Below, one piece after another: positions 16,230 through 24,410 of a DNA stretch of 64,000 nucleotides. Both the position numbers and the translations under genes were made by a program. The DNA comes from an uncultured Tateyamaria sp. (GTDB lineage Bacteria > Pseudomonadota > Alphaproteobacteria > Rhodobacterales > Rhodobacteraceae): NCBI RefSeq assembly GCF_947496075.1, contig NZ_CANMBJ010000002.1:620001-684000 (forward strand). Reading direction: 5' to 3'. Within the stretch, counting starts at the first letter, position 1, and the number at the start of each line of letters is the position of its first letter. Under the pieces are notes generated by a model that saw only the letters and a list, made by a program, of their open reading frames with translations, was not told the DNA's origin and ran no database searches.

Positions 16230-16706
16230 ATGACGCAGGAACCACCCCGCCATCCGCTTCCACCGTTCAGCAAAACGACGGCAATCGAAAAGGTTCGACT
16301 GGCCGAAGACGGTTGGAACGGACGCAATCCATCGAAGGTCGCTTTGGCCTACACACCTGACAGTAAATGGCGAAACCGGGCGGAATTTCCGCAAGGGCGC
16401 GCTGAGATCGAAGAGTTCCTGACCCGCAAGTGGAACAAGGAACTGGACTACCGCCTGATCAAAGAGCTGTGGGCCTATACCGACAACCGCATCGCTGTGC
16501 GCTACGCCTACGAATATCACGACGACAGCGGCAACTGGTTTCGTGCCTATGGCAACGAGAATTGGGAGTTTGACGAGGACGGCTACATGGCCAGTCGTCA
16601 CGCCTCGATCAACGAAAAGCCTATCACCGAAGAAGAGCGAAAGTTTCGTTGGCAGCTTGGCCGTCGCCCCGATGATCACCCGGGTCTGAGCGACCTTGGC
16701 CTTTAG
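16230..16706 (+). CDS. DUF1348 (NTF2-like) protein
   Basis: A 158-residue protein recognised as DUF1348 from [54 protein letters not shown] and [10 protein letters not shown]. It is a nuclear-transport-factor-2-fold family of unknown biochemical activity, widespread next to flavoproteins and transferases. It starts the LysR-divergent operon and takes the place that the three SnoaL-like proteins occupy in the 8221 operon. Confidence 0.85.
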   Translation: MTQEPPRHPLPPFSKTTAIEKVRLAEDGWNGRNPSKVALAYTPDSKWRNRAEFPQGRAEIEEFLTRKWNKELDYRLIKELWAYTDNRIAVRYAYEYHDDSGNWFRAYGNENWEFDEDGYMASRHASINEKPITEEERKFRWQLGRRPDDHPGLSDLGL

Positions 16707-16730
16707 TCTTGAAGAAGAACTGGAAAGAAA

Positions 16731-17354
16731 ATGACCCCCATCAAACTCTATCGCAATCCGAAATCCGGTCATTGCCATCGCGTCGAACTGATGCTGGCGC
16801 TTCTGGACCTGCCCTATGAAACCATCGATCTGGACATGGCTAACGGCGCCCACAAGGCTCCGGAATATCTCAAGATCAGCCCGTTCGGGCTTGTCCCTGC
16901 CATCGATGATGGTGGTTACACGATGGCCGACTCCAACGCGATCCTGGTCTACCTCGTGCAGACCTATGCAAAGGAGTCAAAGTGGATGCCGCAGGGTCCG
17001 AAACAGGCGGCCGAGGTGCAGCGTTGGCTTACGGTAGCTGCGGACAATATCTATTCCGGACCTTGCGCGGCCCGTCTGGTCAAGGTCTTTGGCGTGGATC
17101 TGGATCACTCCGCAGCCGTGACGAAAGCGCACGACCTGTTCAAAATGATGGACGCCCATCTGGACGGTCGAAATTGGCTGGTGACGGAGGCGATCACCAT
17201 CGCGGATGTGGCAGGCTATAGCTATATCGCGCATGCCCCTGAAGGGGGCGTTGACCTGGCACCTTATCCGAACGTACGTGCCTGGCTGGCACGGGTTGAG
17301 GCGGAGCCGAAGTTCGTCAGCATGGCGACATCGCCCATTCCCGAACTGGCGTAA
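16731..17354 (+). CDS. Glutathione S-transferase 2
   Basis: A 207-residue GST with LYRNPKSGHCHRVELML at the N-terminus, VPAIDDGGYTMADSNAIL for glutathione binding and a helical domain with TIADVAGYSYIA. Ser11 and the neighbouring Cys in SGHCHR are the candidate catalytic residues. It is a paralogue of the GST at 11709 (shared NGAHK, YLKISP-GLVPA, GPC-ARL). It lies 24 bp after the DUF1348 gene and 59 bp before the flavoprotein fusion. Confidence 0.88.
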   Translation: MTPIKLYRNPKSGHCHRVELMLALLDLPYETIDLDMANGAHKAPEYLKISPFGLVPAIDDGGYTMADSNAILVYLVQTYAKESKWMPQGPKQAAEVQRWLTVAADNIYSGPCAARLVKVFGVDLDHSAAVTKAHDLFKMMDAHLDGRNWLVTEAITIADVAGYSYIAHAPEGGVDLAPYPNVRAWLARVEAEPKFVSMATSPIPELA

Positions 17355-17413
17355 CCGCCGCTGGCTGGCGTGTCCTACGCCAGCTGCCATCCTTCACGAG
17401 AAAGGTCTGTGTC

Positions 17414-19042
17414 ATGGTTGAAATCATCTCTGAAAATCCATTTCACGCAGGTGAGATAGAGGCCCAATCGAGGGCCGGGGTAGAGGACGTCGCCCAATGG
17501 GCAGGCGGGTTTATCCGTGACCACCTGCCCGAGCAACATCGCGCGTTCCACACGTCACTGCCTTTTCTGGTCATGGCAGGGGCGGATACCGAAGGTCGGA
17601 CCTGGGTAACACTGGTTGACGGTGAGGATGGGTTCATCCAATCGCCCGATGCAAAGTCACTGACCCTGGCGACCGACGTGGACGACGGCGATCCGCTGGC
17701 AGCAGCGCTTGAGGCGGGAACGGATATCGGTGTGATCGGGATTGAGCTTGCGACGCGCCGCCGGAACCGGTTCAGCGGGCGTGCCCGAAAATCGGAGAGT
17801 GGTTACAAGATCGACATCAGTCAGACCTTTGGTAATTGCCCTCAGTACATCCATGAACGGGCCTGGACCCGTGTCGAGCGCGGCGCGCCCGGACTTTCGA
17901 TTGCAGGCACGACACTGACCCCTTCGCAGGTCGCCTTGATTCAAAGCGCGGATACGTTGTTCATTGGATCTGGTCATCAAAGTGGCGACGACGTCCCTTC
18001 GCGCGGCTATGACGCCTCGCACCGTGGCGGTGCGCCGGGTTTCGTACGTGTCTCTGACTCGGGTCACCTGCATATCCCTGACTACGCGGGCAACAACTTC
18101 TTCAATACAATCGGCAATCTGTTGATCGATCCACGGATCGGCCTTGTCTTCGTCGATTTCGAAACCGGGACCCTCTTGCACGTCACGGGTCGCGCGACCG
18201 TCGATTGGCAACCTCGAAATTCACATGATTTCGACGCGTGGCGCATGATCAATGTCGAGATTGATGCAGTCGTCGAGCGCCCTGGAGCCGTTGCGCTGAG
18301 GTGGACGAAGCAGGATCATCTGCTCCACCGCCTGAGGGTCAAGAAGCGTGTGGCGGAATCAAATGACATCACGTCGTTCTATTTGAGCTCTGCCGACGGC
18401 CAACGCCTGCCTCCGTTTGAGGCCGGACAGCATCTGCCTATCGAAGTTCAAGTCCCCGGTCAGGTCGGCGTTTCGAAACGCAGCTATTCGCTGTCCGGTG
18501 AGCCCGGCGCGGGCGACGGGTATCGCCTGAGTATCAAGCGCGAGGACAAGGGGCTCGTATCCCGTTTCTTCCACGAGCAGATCCGGGAGGGAAGTTTCAT
18601 TCAGGCCTCACAACCTGCGGGTGATTTTGTCATTCCGTGCGGCAAATGTCCTTTGGTTCTTGTCAGCGCCGGTGTTGGTGTGACGCCGATGATTGCGATG
18701 CTGCACGCCGCCAAAGCGGCAAACGGGTCGCGCCCTGTCTGGTTTGTCCATGGGTCCCGGAATGGCAAAGAACATGCCCTGCGCGAGGATGTCGATGCGC
18801 TTCTCGCGGACTACCCGGCGGCGCAACAACAGGTGTTCTACAGCCGACCAGAGGATGGAGACAGCTTTGACAAGCGGGGCCGTATCACCGGTCGTTCGCT
18901 GCTGGAATTGGGAGTTGGATCTGACGCGCACTACATGCTGTGCGGTCCAGCGCGCTTCCTGTCCGAGATCAAACGCGATTTGGAGGCCGGCGGCGTGCCA
19001 GCTTCAAACATTCACTTCGAAACGTTTGGACCATCAGTCTGA
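17414..19042 (+). CDS. PNPOx-like flavoprotein fused to a ferredoxin-NADP reductase module
   Basis: A 542-residue two-part protein. Residues 1-290 repeat the PNPOx-like double domain of the gene at 9859 (RDHLPEQHRAFHTSLPF, FIGSGHQSGDD, DASHRGGAPGFVRV, LVFVDFETGTLLHVTG). Residues 300-542 are an FAD/NAD(P) reductase: RSYSLSGEPG binds FAD, VSAGVGVTPMIAML binds NAD(P) and YMLCGPARFLSEI closes the domain. Family members often end in a plant-type 2Fe-2S ferredoxin domain; here the protein stops at HFETFGPSV with no cysteine cluster. It could pass electrons from NAD(P)H to the flavin of the N-terminal domain. Substrate unknown. Confidence 0.85.
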   Translation: MVEIISENPFHAGEIEAQSRAGVEDVAQWAGGFIRDHLPEQHRAFHTSLPFLVMAGADTEGRTWVTLVDGEDGFIQSPDAKSLTLATDVDDGDPLAAALEAGTDIGVIGIELATRRRNRFSGRARKSESGYKIDISQTFGNCPQYIHERAWTRVERGAPGLSIAGTTLTPSQVALIQSADTLFIGSGHQSGDDVPSRGYDASHRGGAPGFVRVSDSGHLHIPDYAGNNFFNTIGNLLIDPRIGLVFVDFETGTLLHVTGRATVDWQPRNSHDFDAWRMINVEIDAVVERPGAVALRWTKQDHLLHRLRVKKRVAESNDITSFYLSSADGQRLPPFEAGQHLPIEVQVPGQVGVSKRSYSLSGEPGAGDGYRLSIKREDKGLVSRFFHEQIREGSFIQASQPAGDFVIPCGKCPLVLVSAGVGVTPMIAMLHAAKAANGSRPVWFVHGSRNGKEHALREDVDALLADYPAAQQQVFYSRPEDGDSFDKRGRITGRSLLELGVGSDAHYMLCGPARFLSEIKRDLEAGGVPASNIHFETFGPSV

Positions 19043-19082
19043 GCCGAGTTTCCGAAAGGTCTGACAATATTTTTGTACTGAA

Positions 19083-19976
19083 CTACTTTGCGTTCTTTGC
19101 CAGATCGATGAACGCCCGGAGCCTCATCGGCATATTACGCTTTGTAAGGTAGTTGATCGTGTGTCTTGGGCGGGGAGGTACCATGCCTTTCAGAACCTCA
19201 ACAAGCTGTCCTGTTTCAATCAAAGGCCTGGCGGGGAATGTGTAAGTGTAGGCAAGTCCGATGCCTGACTTGGCGTAGTCTATGAGCGTGTTGATGTTGT
19301 TCACAACAACCCGTCGTTTCGGCGCAACCGAATAAGTTTCTCCTTCGTTACCGAAAACCCATGGTGCCGGATTTCGTGCGCTCCCGATCGCAAAGTAAAG
19401 CCCGTCATGCTCCAGCAATTCATCAGGGACGTGCGGCGTGCCACGTGTGTTGAGATATTCAGGGGCTCCAACCACGGTCATGTCGAGGTCAGGTCCGATT
19501 GGCACGGCATGAGTGTCAAGTTCCAGCATATGCTCAAAGCGGATGACTGCATCGATCCCGGATGTGACAAGATCCACTTTCCGGTCATCATATGTGAGTT
19601 CAACACTCGCATCGGGATAGAGGGCACAGTATTCGCACACCAGCTTGTCGAGGAAAAACGGCCCACTGCTCTTGGGCGCATTGAGGCGCAGGACACCTCC
19701 AACCGTTCCTTTCGCATCATCAAGTGAGCGAAGGGCGCTTTCCAGATCGTTGATCGCTGGCAAACTGTCCTCAAACAGTTGCTGACCTAGGGTGGTTAGG
19801 GAGATTTTCCGAGTGGTACGATCGAACAGGCGGACACCAAGGCGATCTTCAAGGCGCTGGACCGCCTCGCTTACCGAACCGGCACCGAGGTTAAGTCGTT
19901 CAGCAGCCGCACGAAACCCATTCGCTTGAGCGACCTCCACAAAGATCGAGATGTCGCTCATTTCGTTCCGCTTCAT
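19083..19976 (-). CDS. LysR-family regulator divergent from hydrolase B
   Basis: A 297-residue regulator with HTH at residues 4-60 (FVEVAQANGFRAAAERLN, SVSEAVQRLEDRLG) and an effector domain with VGGVLRLNAPKSSGPFFLD and LVTSGIDAVIRFE. It parallels the regulator at 7225-8121 throughout (GPFFLD, YDD-KVDL-TSGIDA, DTHAVPIGP, RAFIDLAK). It is divergent from hydrolase B across 103 bp and convergent with the flavoprotein fusion, leaving only 40 bp. The shared 14-bp block in both promoters suggests overlapping binding specificity. Confidence 0.9.
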   Translation of the reverse strand: MKRNEMSDISIFVEVAQANGFRAAAERLNLGAGSVSEAVQRLEDRLGVRLFDRTTRKISLTTLGQQLFEDSLPAINDLESALRSLDDAKGTVGGVLRLNAPKSSGPFFLDKLVCEYCALYPDASVELTYDDRKVDLVTSGIDAVIRFEHMLELDTHAVPIGPDLDMTVVGAPEYLNTRGTPHVPDELLEHDGLYFAIGSARNPAPWVFGNEGETYSVAPKRRVVVNNINTLIDYAKSGIGLAYTYTFPARPLIETGQLVEVLKGMVPPRPRHTINYLTKRNMPMRLRAFIDLAKNAK

Positions 19977-19980
19977 TGAT

Positions 19981-20005
19981 CTGAAATCCGATCATTATGT
20001 TTCAG
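19981..20005. promoter_or_regulatory. Candidate LysR operator upstream of hydrolase B
   Basis: CTGAAA (19981-19986) and TTTCAG (20000-20005) form a perfect 6-13-6 dyad. Its 13-nt centre plus one base is TCCGATCATTATGT (19987-20000), which recurs with one change at 8132-8145. It lies just upstream of the LysR start codon. Confidence 0.6.
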
Positions 20006-20079
20006 TATGTTCTATATACCCATTCAATAGGGGCTTTTATCCTTGGGCTCAATACACAGATCCAACGAGGAGACAGACC

Positions 20080-21075
20080 ATGAAATCCATCGCTTCACAC
20101 AGTAAGACCGCCACCGTGCTCCAGACGCTGCCCATCGCAGGGTGGGGCATGACGGGCGCTGCACTCGCCTTTACCATGATGATCACCGCCGGGTCTGCAC
20201 ATGCGGCTCCGACAAGCTATGGCTATGAGAACGTGGAGGGCATCAAGATCTTCTATCGTGAGGCAGGCGATCCTTCGAAACCCAGCATCGTCATGTTGCA
20301 TGGCTTCCCAAGTTCGTCTCACCAATACCGGGATCTGATCACAGACCTCAGCGACGACTATCATGTCATCGCACCTGATTATCCGGGCTTTGGTTCAAGC
20401 GACTTCCCAACGCCCGACACTTTTACCTACACCTTCGACAACCTTGCTGACGTCATGGATACGTTCATTGAGCAACGTGGCATCGAAGAATACTCACTTG
20501 TCATGCACGACTATGGCGCGCCTGTTGGGTTCCGGATCGCCTTAGAACACCCCGAGAGAGTTTCCGCTCTGCTGGTTCAAAACGGCAATGCCTACATCGA
20601 GGGCGTAAGCCAGGCTGCAACAGAACCTTTGCAGGCGCTGTGGGAAAACCGGACCGACGAGGCTGACGCAATGGTCGCGGCCAATCTGTTCACGGTCGAG
20701 GCGCTACAGTGGCAATACACCCATGGCACGCGTAACCCCGAGAGCATCCTCCCCGACAATTGGCTGATGGATTACGAGCGTGTTCAGCGCCCGGGGCAGT
20801 ATAAGGTCCAGTTGGACTTGCTGACGAACTACACCTCCAACATCGAGGCCTATCCGGCATGGCAAGCGTATCTCAGGGAACACCAACCGCCAGTTCTGGT
20901 GACTTGGGGCAAAAATGATCCGTTCTTCACGCCTCCCGGTGCCGAAGGGTACGCACGTGATGTGAAAGACATCGAGATACACATGCTGGACACCGGACAT
21001 TTTCCATTGGAAGAAGATGGACCTTTCATCGCCGAGACAACCATCGAATTTCTGAAAGCACGCGGCATCGAATAG
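20080..21075 (+). CDS. Exported alpha/beta hydrolase B (Asp-nucleophile type)
   Basis: A 331-residue hydrolase. A long signal region (hydrophobic core GAALAFTMMITAGSAHA) precedes a mature chain from about residue 44. It carries HGFPSSSHQYRDL, the nucleophile in VMHDYGAPVGFR, the acid in TWGKNDPFF and the His in LDTGHFPLEED. HD-x-G at the nucleophile elbow is the standard form in dehalogenase and epoxide hydrolase relatives. It is the paralogue of hydrolase A and acts in the periplasm. The ATG at 20080 follows GAGGAGAC. The LysR at 19083 is the likely regulator, and the gene ends at a strong palindromic terminator. Confidence 0.87.
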   Translation: MKSIASHSKTATVLQTLPIAGWGMTGAALAFTMMITAGSAHAAPTSYGYENVEGIKIFYREAGDPSKPSIVMLHGFPSSSHQYRDLITDLSDDYHVIAPDYPGFGSSDFPTPDTFTYTFDNLADVMDTFIEQRGIEEYSLVMHDYGAPVGFRIALEHPERVSALLVQNGNAYIEGVSQAATEPLQALWENRTDEADAMVAANLFTVEALQWQYTHGTRNPESILPDNWLMDYERVQRPGQYKVQLDLLTNYTSNIEAYPAWQAYLREHQPPVLVTWGKNDPFFTPPGAEGYARDVKDIEIHMLDTGHFPLEEDGPFIAETTIEFLKARGIE

Positions 21076-21114
21076 CTTTTCTCGACCGTGCGCACTGCCT
21101 GGTGTCATGATCTG

Positions 21115-21142
21115 ATGCAGCCAAATCTCGATTTGGCTGCAT
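21115..21142 (+). terminator. Perfect palindromic stem-loop after hydrolase B
   Basis: ATGCAGCCAAATC (21115-21127) and GATTTGGCTGCAT (21130-21142) are 13-bp perfect arms around TC. A hairpin of 12 or more pairs would form 40 bp after the stop codon. No long T-run follows, only ATCTCGTTGTG, so it may act in both directions or stabilise the transcript. Confidence 0.55.
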
Positions 21143-21247
21143 ATCTCGTTGTGTTCGGAGCGTGCCGCGAGGTTAGAGGCAAAGCGTCTGCAATCTCTGG
21201 AGCCTCACAGATTCAAATGGCGATCTGAGCCGCTCATTCCCGCAGCA

Positions 21248-21418
21248 TCAAAGATCCCACAAATCATCTCCACATGCCTCATTGACCCAATGACCGCGTT
21301 CGAGTGTCTCGATCTGGTCTTTGAGAAAGGCAATCTCCTTGCGCTGCGCTATGACGGTTTCTTCCAAAGCTTGGACTTGTACCGCACGCGGCGTATTTTC
21401 AGTCTTCAGGTCAGACAT
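21248..21418 (-). CDS. Small coiled-coil protein of unknown function
   Basis: A 56-residue protein with a predicted coiled coil over most of its length (VQALEETVIAQRKEIAFLKDQIETLERG), ending CGDDLWDL. ATG 21416-21418 has AAGGGAG eight bases upstream on the minus strand, which favours a real gene. No family was recognised; the heptad pattern resembles small SlyX-type proteins only in general form. It lies downstream of a thiolase remnant on the same strand, so it could have been its operon partner. Confidence 0.5.
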   Translation of the reverse strand: MSDLKTENTPRAVQVQALEETVIAQRKEIAFLKDQIETLERGHWVNEACGDDLWDL

Positions 21419-21471
21419 GTCTGGTACTCCCTTGTATGAGGAACCCTCGGTTTGGGTATGTGGACAAAGTA

Positions 21472-21822
21472 TCAAAGATCCGGCTTGCGAAGCAGGATGA
21501 CCGACCCTTGGCCGCCATCCGCGCAGACCGATACGATGGCATGAGAACCCGGGGCTTCTGCCATCATCGAGGCAGCGCAAACCAGCACGGAAGAGAAGCC
21601 GAGTACACTTGGATCAAGCCCGGCTTCGAGCCATGCTTCCCGTGCGATATTTGACACAGACGCGCTTGGGATCATTTGACCCCAAGCGACGAAGTCGGGT
21701 GTCGCACCCTGCGCCATGGCCTGCAAAACGGGGATCGACAGCGGGGGGGAGTTTTGGGTTGCAAATTCTGCACCCGCTTTGACGAACGATGTACGGACCC
21801 CGGGGACAATGCAACGTTTCAT
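21472..21822 (-). pseudogene. Thiolase (acetyl-CoA acetyltransferase), internally deleted
   Basis: The first 85 or so residues match the start of a thiolase of the FadI/FadA type: VPGVRTSFVKAGAEF, WGQMIPSASVSNIAREAWL, then VLVCAASMM around the catalytic Cys. The frame then jumps directly to the last strands of the family (HAIVSVCADGGQGSVILLR), where the motif C-x-GGG-x-G closes the active site. About 270-300 residues between them, including the catalytic His segments, are missing, while the reading frame is kept. The product cannot be an active thiolase. Confidence 0.7.
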
Positions 21823-21918
21823 GGCTTGTCTCAAATCGAGCTTGGGCCGAGTGGAATGTGTACGCGGTCAATTTGATCTGGCCGCGTACACTTTTTCATA
21901 GACGCAAGTGCATGCGCG

Positions 21919-22470
21919 TCAGGCTGCCCGAGACGCTTTCACGTGCGGGAAGTCGACTTCGACGTCGAAAACCTCGAACATGTAGTTGGTCAGGACGTTG
22001 ATCGCGACATGAGAGACAATCTCGACGAGTTGGCCATCGGAATATCCGGCCGCGCGAACAGCATCGACGTCGCGTGCGTCAACCTGACCTCGGTTTTGCG
22101 CGACCTTCAGCGCGAAACGCACAGCCACGTCGGCTTTCGCATCGTTGGATGAACCTTTCCGGTTTGCTGCAAGCTCGTCTTCATCCAATTTGACAAGGTT
22201 CTTGCCCAGATATGTGTGCGCGCTGTTGCAGTAGTCACAGCCATTGTGGTTCGCGATTGCGAGGGCGATGCGCTCACGCGTCGCTGCGTCAAGTTCACCC
22301 TTACCAAGAGCGCCGTTAAGGCCAAGGTATCCCTCCAGCGCAGCGGGACTGTTGGAAATCAGGCGAAATCCATTCGGTGCAGAGCCGAGCATTTGCTTGA
22401 CACCGTTCAGCAGCTCCTGGCTGCCTGCGGGAGCATCTTCGATGGTTGCGGGGGTAGGTATGCGTGACAT
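21919..22470 (-). CDS. AhpD-like/carboxymuconolactone decarboxylase-family peroxidase
   Basis: A 183-residue all-helical protein with the AhpD active site CDYCNSAH near residue 85, the CxxC plus His of alkylhydroperoxidase-like proteins. Flanking sequence AALEGYLGLNGALGKGELDAATRERIALAI fits the family. It reduces hydroperoxides by thiol chemistry or is a carrier of redox equivalents. ATG 22468-22470 follows AAGGAAG on the minus strand and is preferred to an upstream start. It is the last intact gene in a minus-strand row with the NmrA-like and DsbA-like genes. Confidence 0.85.
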   Translation of the reverse strand: MSRIPTPATIEDAPAGSQELLNGVKQMLGSAPNGFRLISNSPAALEGYLGLNGALGKGELDAATRERIALAIANHNGCDYCNSAHTYLGKNLVKLDEDELAANRKGSSNDAKADVAVRFALKVAQNRGQVDARDVDAVRAAGYSDGQLVEIVSHVAINVLTNYMFEVFDVEVDFPHVKASRAA

Positions 22471-22748
22471 TGGGACTTCCTTTCTTAGTATCATTTGCGC
22501 AGATCGCGCGGTTCGAGTTCGAGATAATGAAGCTTGACGGCAAAATAATATGCGGCTCGTGAACTGCTTTATTTCGCCGTGTGACTGTTATTTGCGGAGT
22601 TTTGGCCGCATTCTGGCTGGCTCGCTTACGAGAGATCGCGAATTCAGAACTTGGGGGAGGCACATCCGCTGGGCGTGTGACGGGGCAGGGGGGAGCCTGC
22701 GCCGTCAGTCTTCGCAGACTTTCGAAACAATTTGGAAGCGGCCGCCGC
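22471..22748. other. Gap between AhpD-like and NmrA-like genes
   Basis: The 278 bp hold the AhpD ribosome binding site and an AT-richer segment near 22480-22570 that could be its promoter. No gene or clear dyad is supported. Confidence 0.35.
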
Positions 22749-23642
22749 TCAGCCCCAACTTTTGATGTGATCCGCGACGCTGGTGAGTTTCACGTCAAAG
22801 GTGGCTTCCAGTGCCTTCGTATCGATGGCCATTGTGTCACCGTCGAGTTTCGCAATTGCTCCATAAAGATCGCCAAGGGCAAATGCAGCGCCTGGGCTGC
22901 CTAATGCGTCGCCAACACGCTGGCCAAACTCCTCCGGGGTCATGGGGTCGAATGTGACGTCGCGCGCCAGCCAGTTCCCCATCAGGCCTGCCAGCTCGGT
23001 ACCGGTCAACGCATCGGGTGTGCCGATCTCGAACGATTGTCCGGCCAGATCAGGACGGGAAAGGGCCGCCACAGCCAAAGTCGCCTGGTCCTTTTGAGAG
23101 GTCCACTGCATCTTCATGTTGGGGCCGACGGGCGGATAATCCAATTTGCCTTCTGAGCGGAGGAGCGGCAGGAAGATCTCGGGCTGGAGGTTCTCCAGAT
23201 ACACTGCGGATTGAAGCACAATTGAAGGAATGCCGGAGTTCAATACCGCACCCATTCCTTGGGTTGTGGCATCGACAATGACCGAAGAGGGGAAGCGGTC
23301 GCCCGACGGACCACCGGTTACGAAGACCAGCAGGGGCAGCCCAACCTTGTGCGCTGCGCCAAAAAACGCCGCAGCCCAATTTTGGCTGTCGTCTGGACCG
23401 CTGGGCATTGGGAAATGCAGGAATGCCGCATCAACACCTTGAAGGGCTTCTGCAACAGCATTTTCATCAGCCAGATCTGCGGCAACGGCGATGGCATCGG
23501 GGTGGGTGGCCTTGATCTTTTCCGCATCTCGCGCAATCGCACGGACGGTGTGGCCTTTGGCCAAAGCTTCGCGGACAACGGGGGCACCTTGAGCGCCGGT
23601 TGCACCGAAGATGGCGACGGTTTTGGTGGTTGACGAAGTCAT
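22749..23642 (-). CDS. NmrA-like NAD(P)-dependent oxidoreductase 2
   Basis: A 297-residue atypical SDR with an intact nucleotide loop GATGAQGAPV near residue 13, HTVRAIARDAEKIKATHPD as specificity strand and VAADLADENAVAEALQGVD. Later segments FHFPMPSG-like and LLVFVTGGPSGD match NmrA/QOR2 relatives. The C-terminal half differs in length from the 10808 copy, so this is a paralogue, not a duplicate. It is preceded 22 bp upstream by the DsbA-like gene, and the two are probably one operon controlled by the LysR at 24411. Confidence 0.78.
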   Translation of the reverse strand: MTSSTTKTVAIFGATGAQGAPVVREALAKGHTVRAIARDAEKIKATHPDAIAVAADLADENAVAEALQGVDAAFLHFPMPSGPDDSQNWAAAFFGAAHKVGLPLLVFVTGGPSGDRFPSSVIVDATTQGMGAVLNSGIPSIVLQSAVYLENLQPEIFLPLLRSEGKLDYPPVGPNMKMQWTSQKDQATLAVAALSRPDLAGQSFEIGTPDALTGTELAGLMGNWLARDVTFDPMTPEEFGQRVGDALGSPGAAFALGDLYGAIAKLDGDTMAIDTKALEATFDVKLTSVADHIKSWG

Positions 23643-23664
23643 ATCTTGCTCCTTTCGATTGTCG

Positions 23665-24309
23665 CTAGACGGTTTCTAGTTCTTTGGGGTTTGAGGGGAC
23701 GGCCTTTGCCCGGCCGTAAAACGATTGATGGTCAACCTGTGTGACGTCATCATCTGCTACTCTGAGGACTGTCGGGACGCCGCGTGAGCCAACCGCGCTC
23801 ATCCATGCTTGCGCTTGGGCAGAAATCTTAGCGGCTTCGGCGGCGAGTTCTGGTGTACCGACACGCTCGGCCTGATCGGCTGGAACACCTTCTGCGATCA
23901 AGGCATCCACGATGGCCTGCCGATTGGACGAGGACATGCCTTCGCCAAAGTGCAGATTTTCCAAGCGGCGCCTAAGGGCAAATTCTCTTTGCGGACCTTG
24001 GTCATGGATCAAGGCAGCTGCCTGTGCTGGCAGCCCGGATTCCAGTATTTCGGTCTCTGAAAGAGCGATCTTTGATTTGAACGCTTCCGAAAACACCTGT
24101 CCGGTCAGTGCCTGGACATGAGGAATGGTTTGCAGGATCTGCGCGCCTTTTCCTTCGCTCATCTTGGGAGCAGACGCACCTTGAAAAAGATGACGGTGCA
24201 AAACTTCCACCTCAGCATCCGTCTCGATCAAGGCGTCGAAAACGGGGGATGCGCCGTAGCACCAGCCGCAGAATGTGTCGTAAATCACTATGAGTTTTTC
24301 GTCTGGCAT
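23665..24309 (-). CDS. DsbA/FrnE-like thiol oxidoreductase 2
   Basis: A 214-residue protein without a signal peptide. CGWC is near residue 14 in YDTFCGWCYGASP, with a helical insertion and the cis-Pro segment GSRGVPTVLRV. It parallels the gene at 12360, although the two differ along most of the chain. ATG 24307-24309 gives the expected N-terminus and has GGAGGCTCC-like sequence upstream on the minus strand. It is the first gene after the divergent LysR promoter. Confidence 0.82.
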   Translation of the reverse strand: MPDEKLIVIYDTFCGWCYGASPVFDALIETDAEVEVLHRHLFQGASAPKMSEGKGAQILQTIPHVQALTGQVFSEAFKSKIALSETEILESGLPAQAAALIHDQGPQREFALRRRLENLHFGEGMSSSNRQAIVDALIAEGVPADQAERVGTPELAAEAAKISAQAQAWMSAVGSRGVPTVLRVADDDVTQVDHQSFYGRAKAVPSNPKELETV

Positions 24310-24382
24310 CGGAGCCTCCTGTCTGGTTCTCACCACAGGTAACCCGCTGCTTTCGTCAACATAAGGCAAAGTGAATTGAAGC

Positions 24383-24405
24383 ACTGTCAGTGAAAAGCTA
24401 ACAGT
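24383..24405. promoter_or_regulatory. Candidate LysR operator, 24309/24411 divergent region
   Basis: ACTGT (24383-24387) and ACAGT (24401-24405) are inverted with a 13-nt spacer, the same geometry as the dyads at 8144-8170 and 19981-20005 though the arm sequence differs. It abuts the LysR start codon, so it is a probable autoregulatory site. Confidence 0.5.
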
Positions 24406-24410
24406 TTGGT

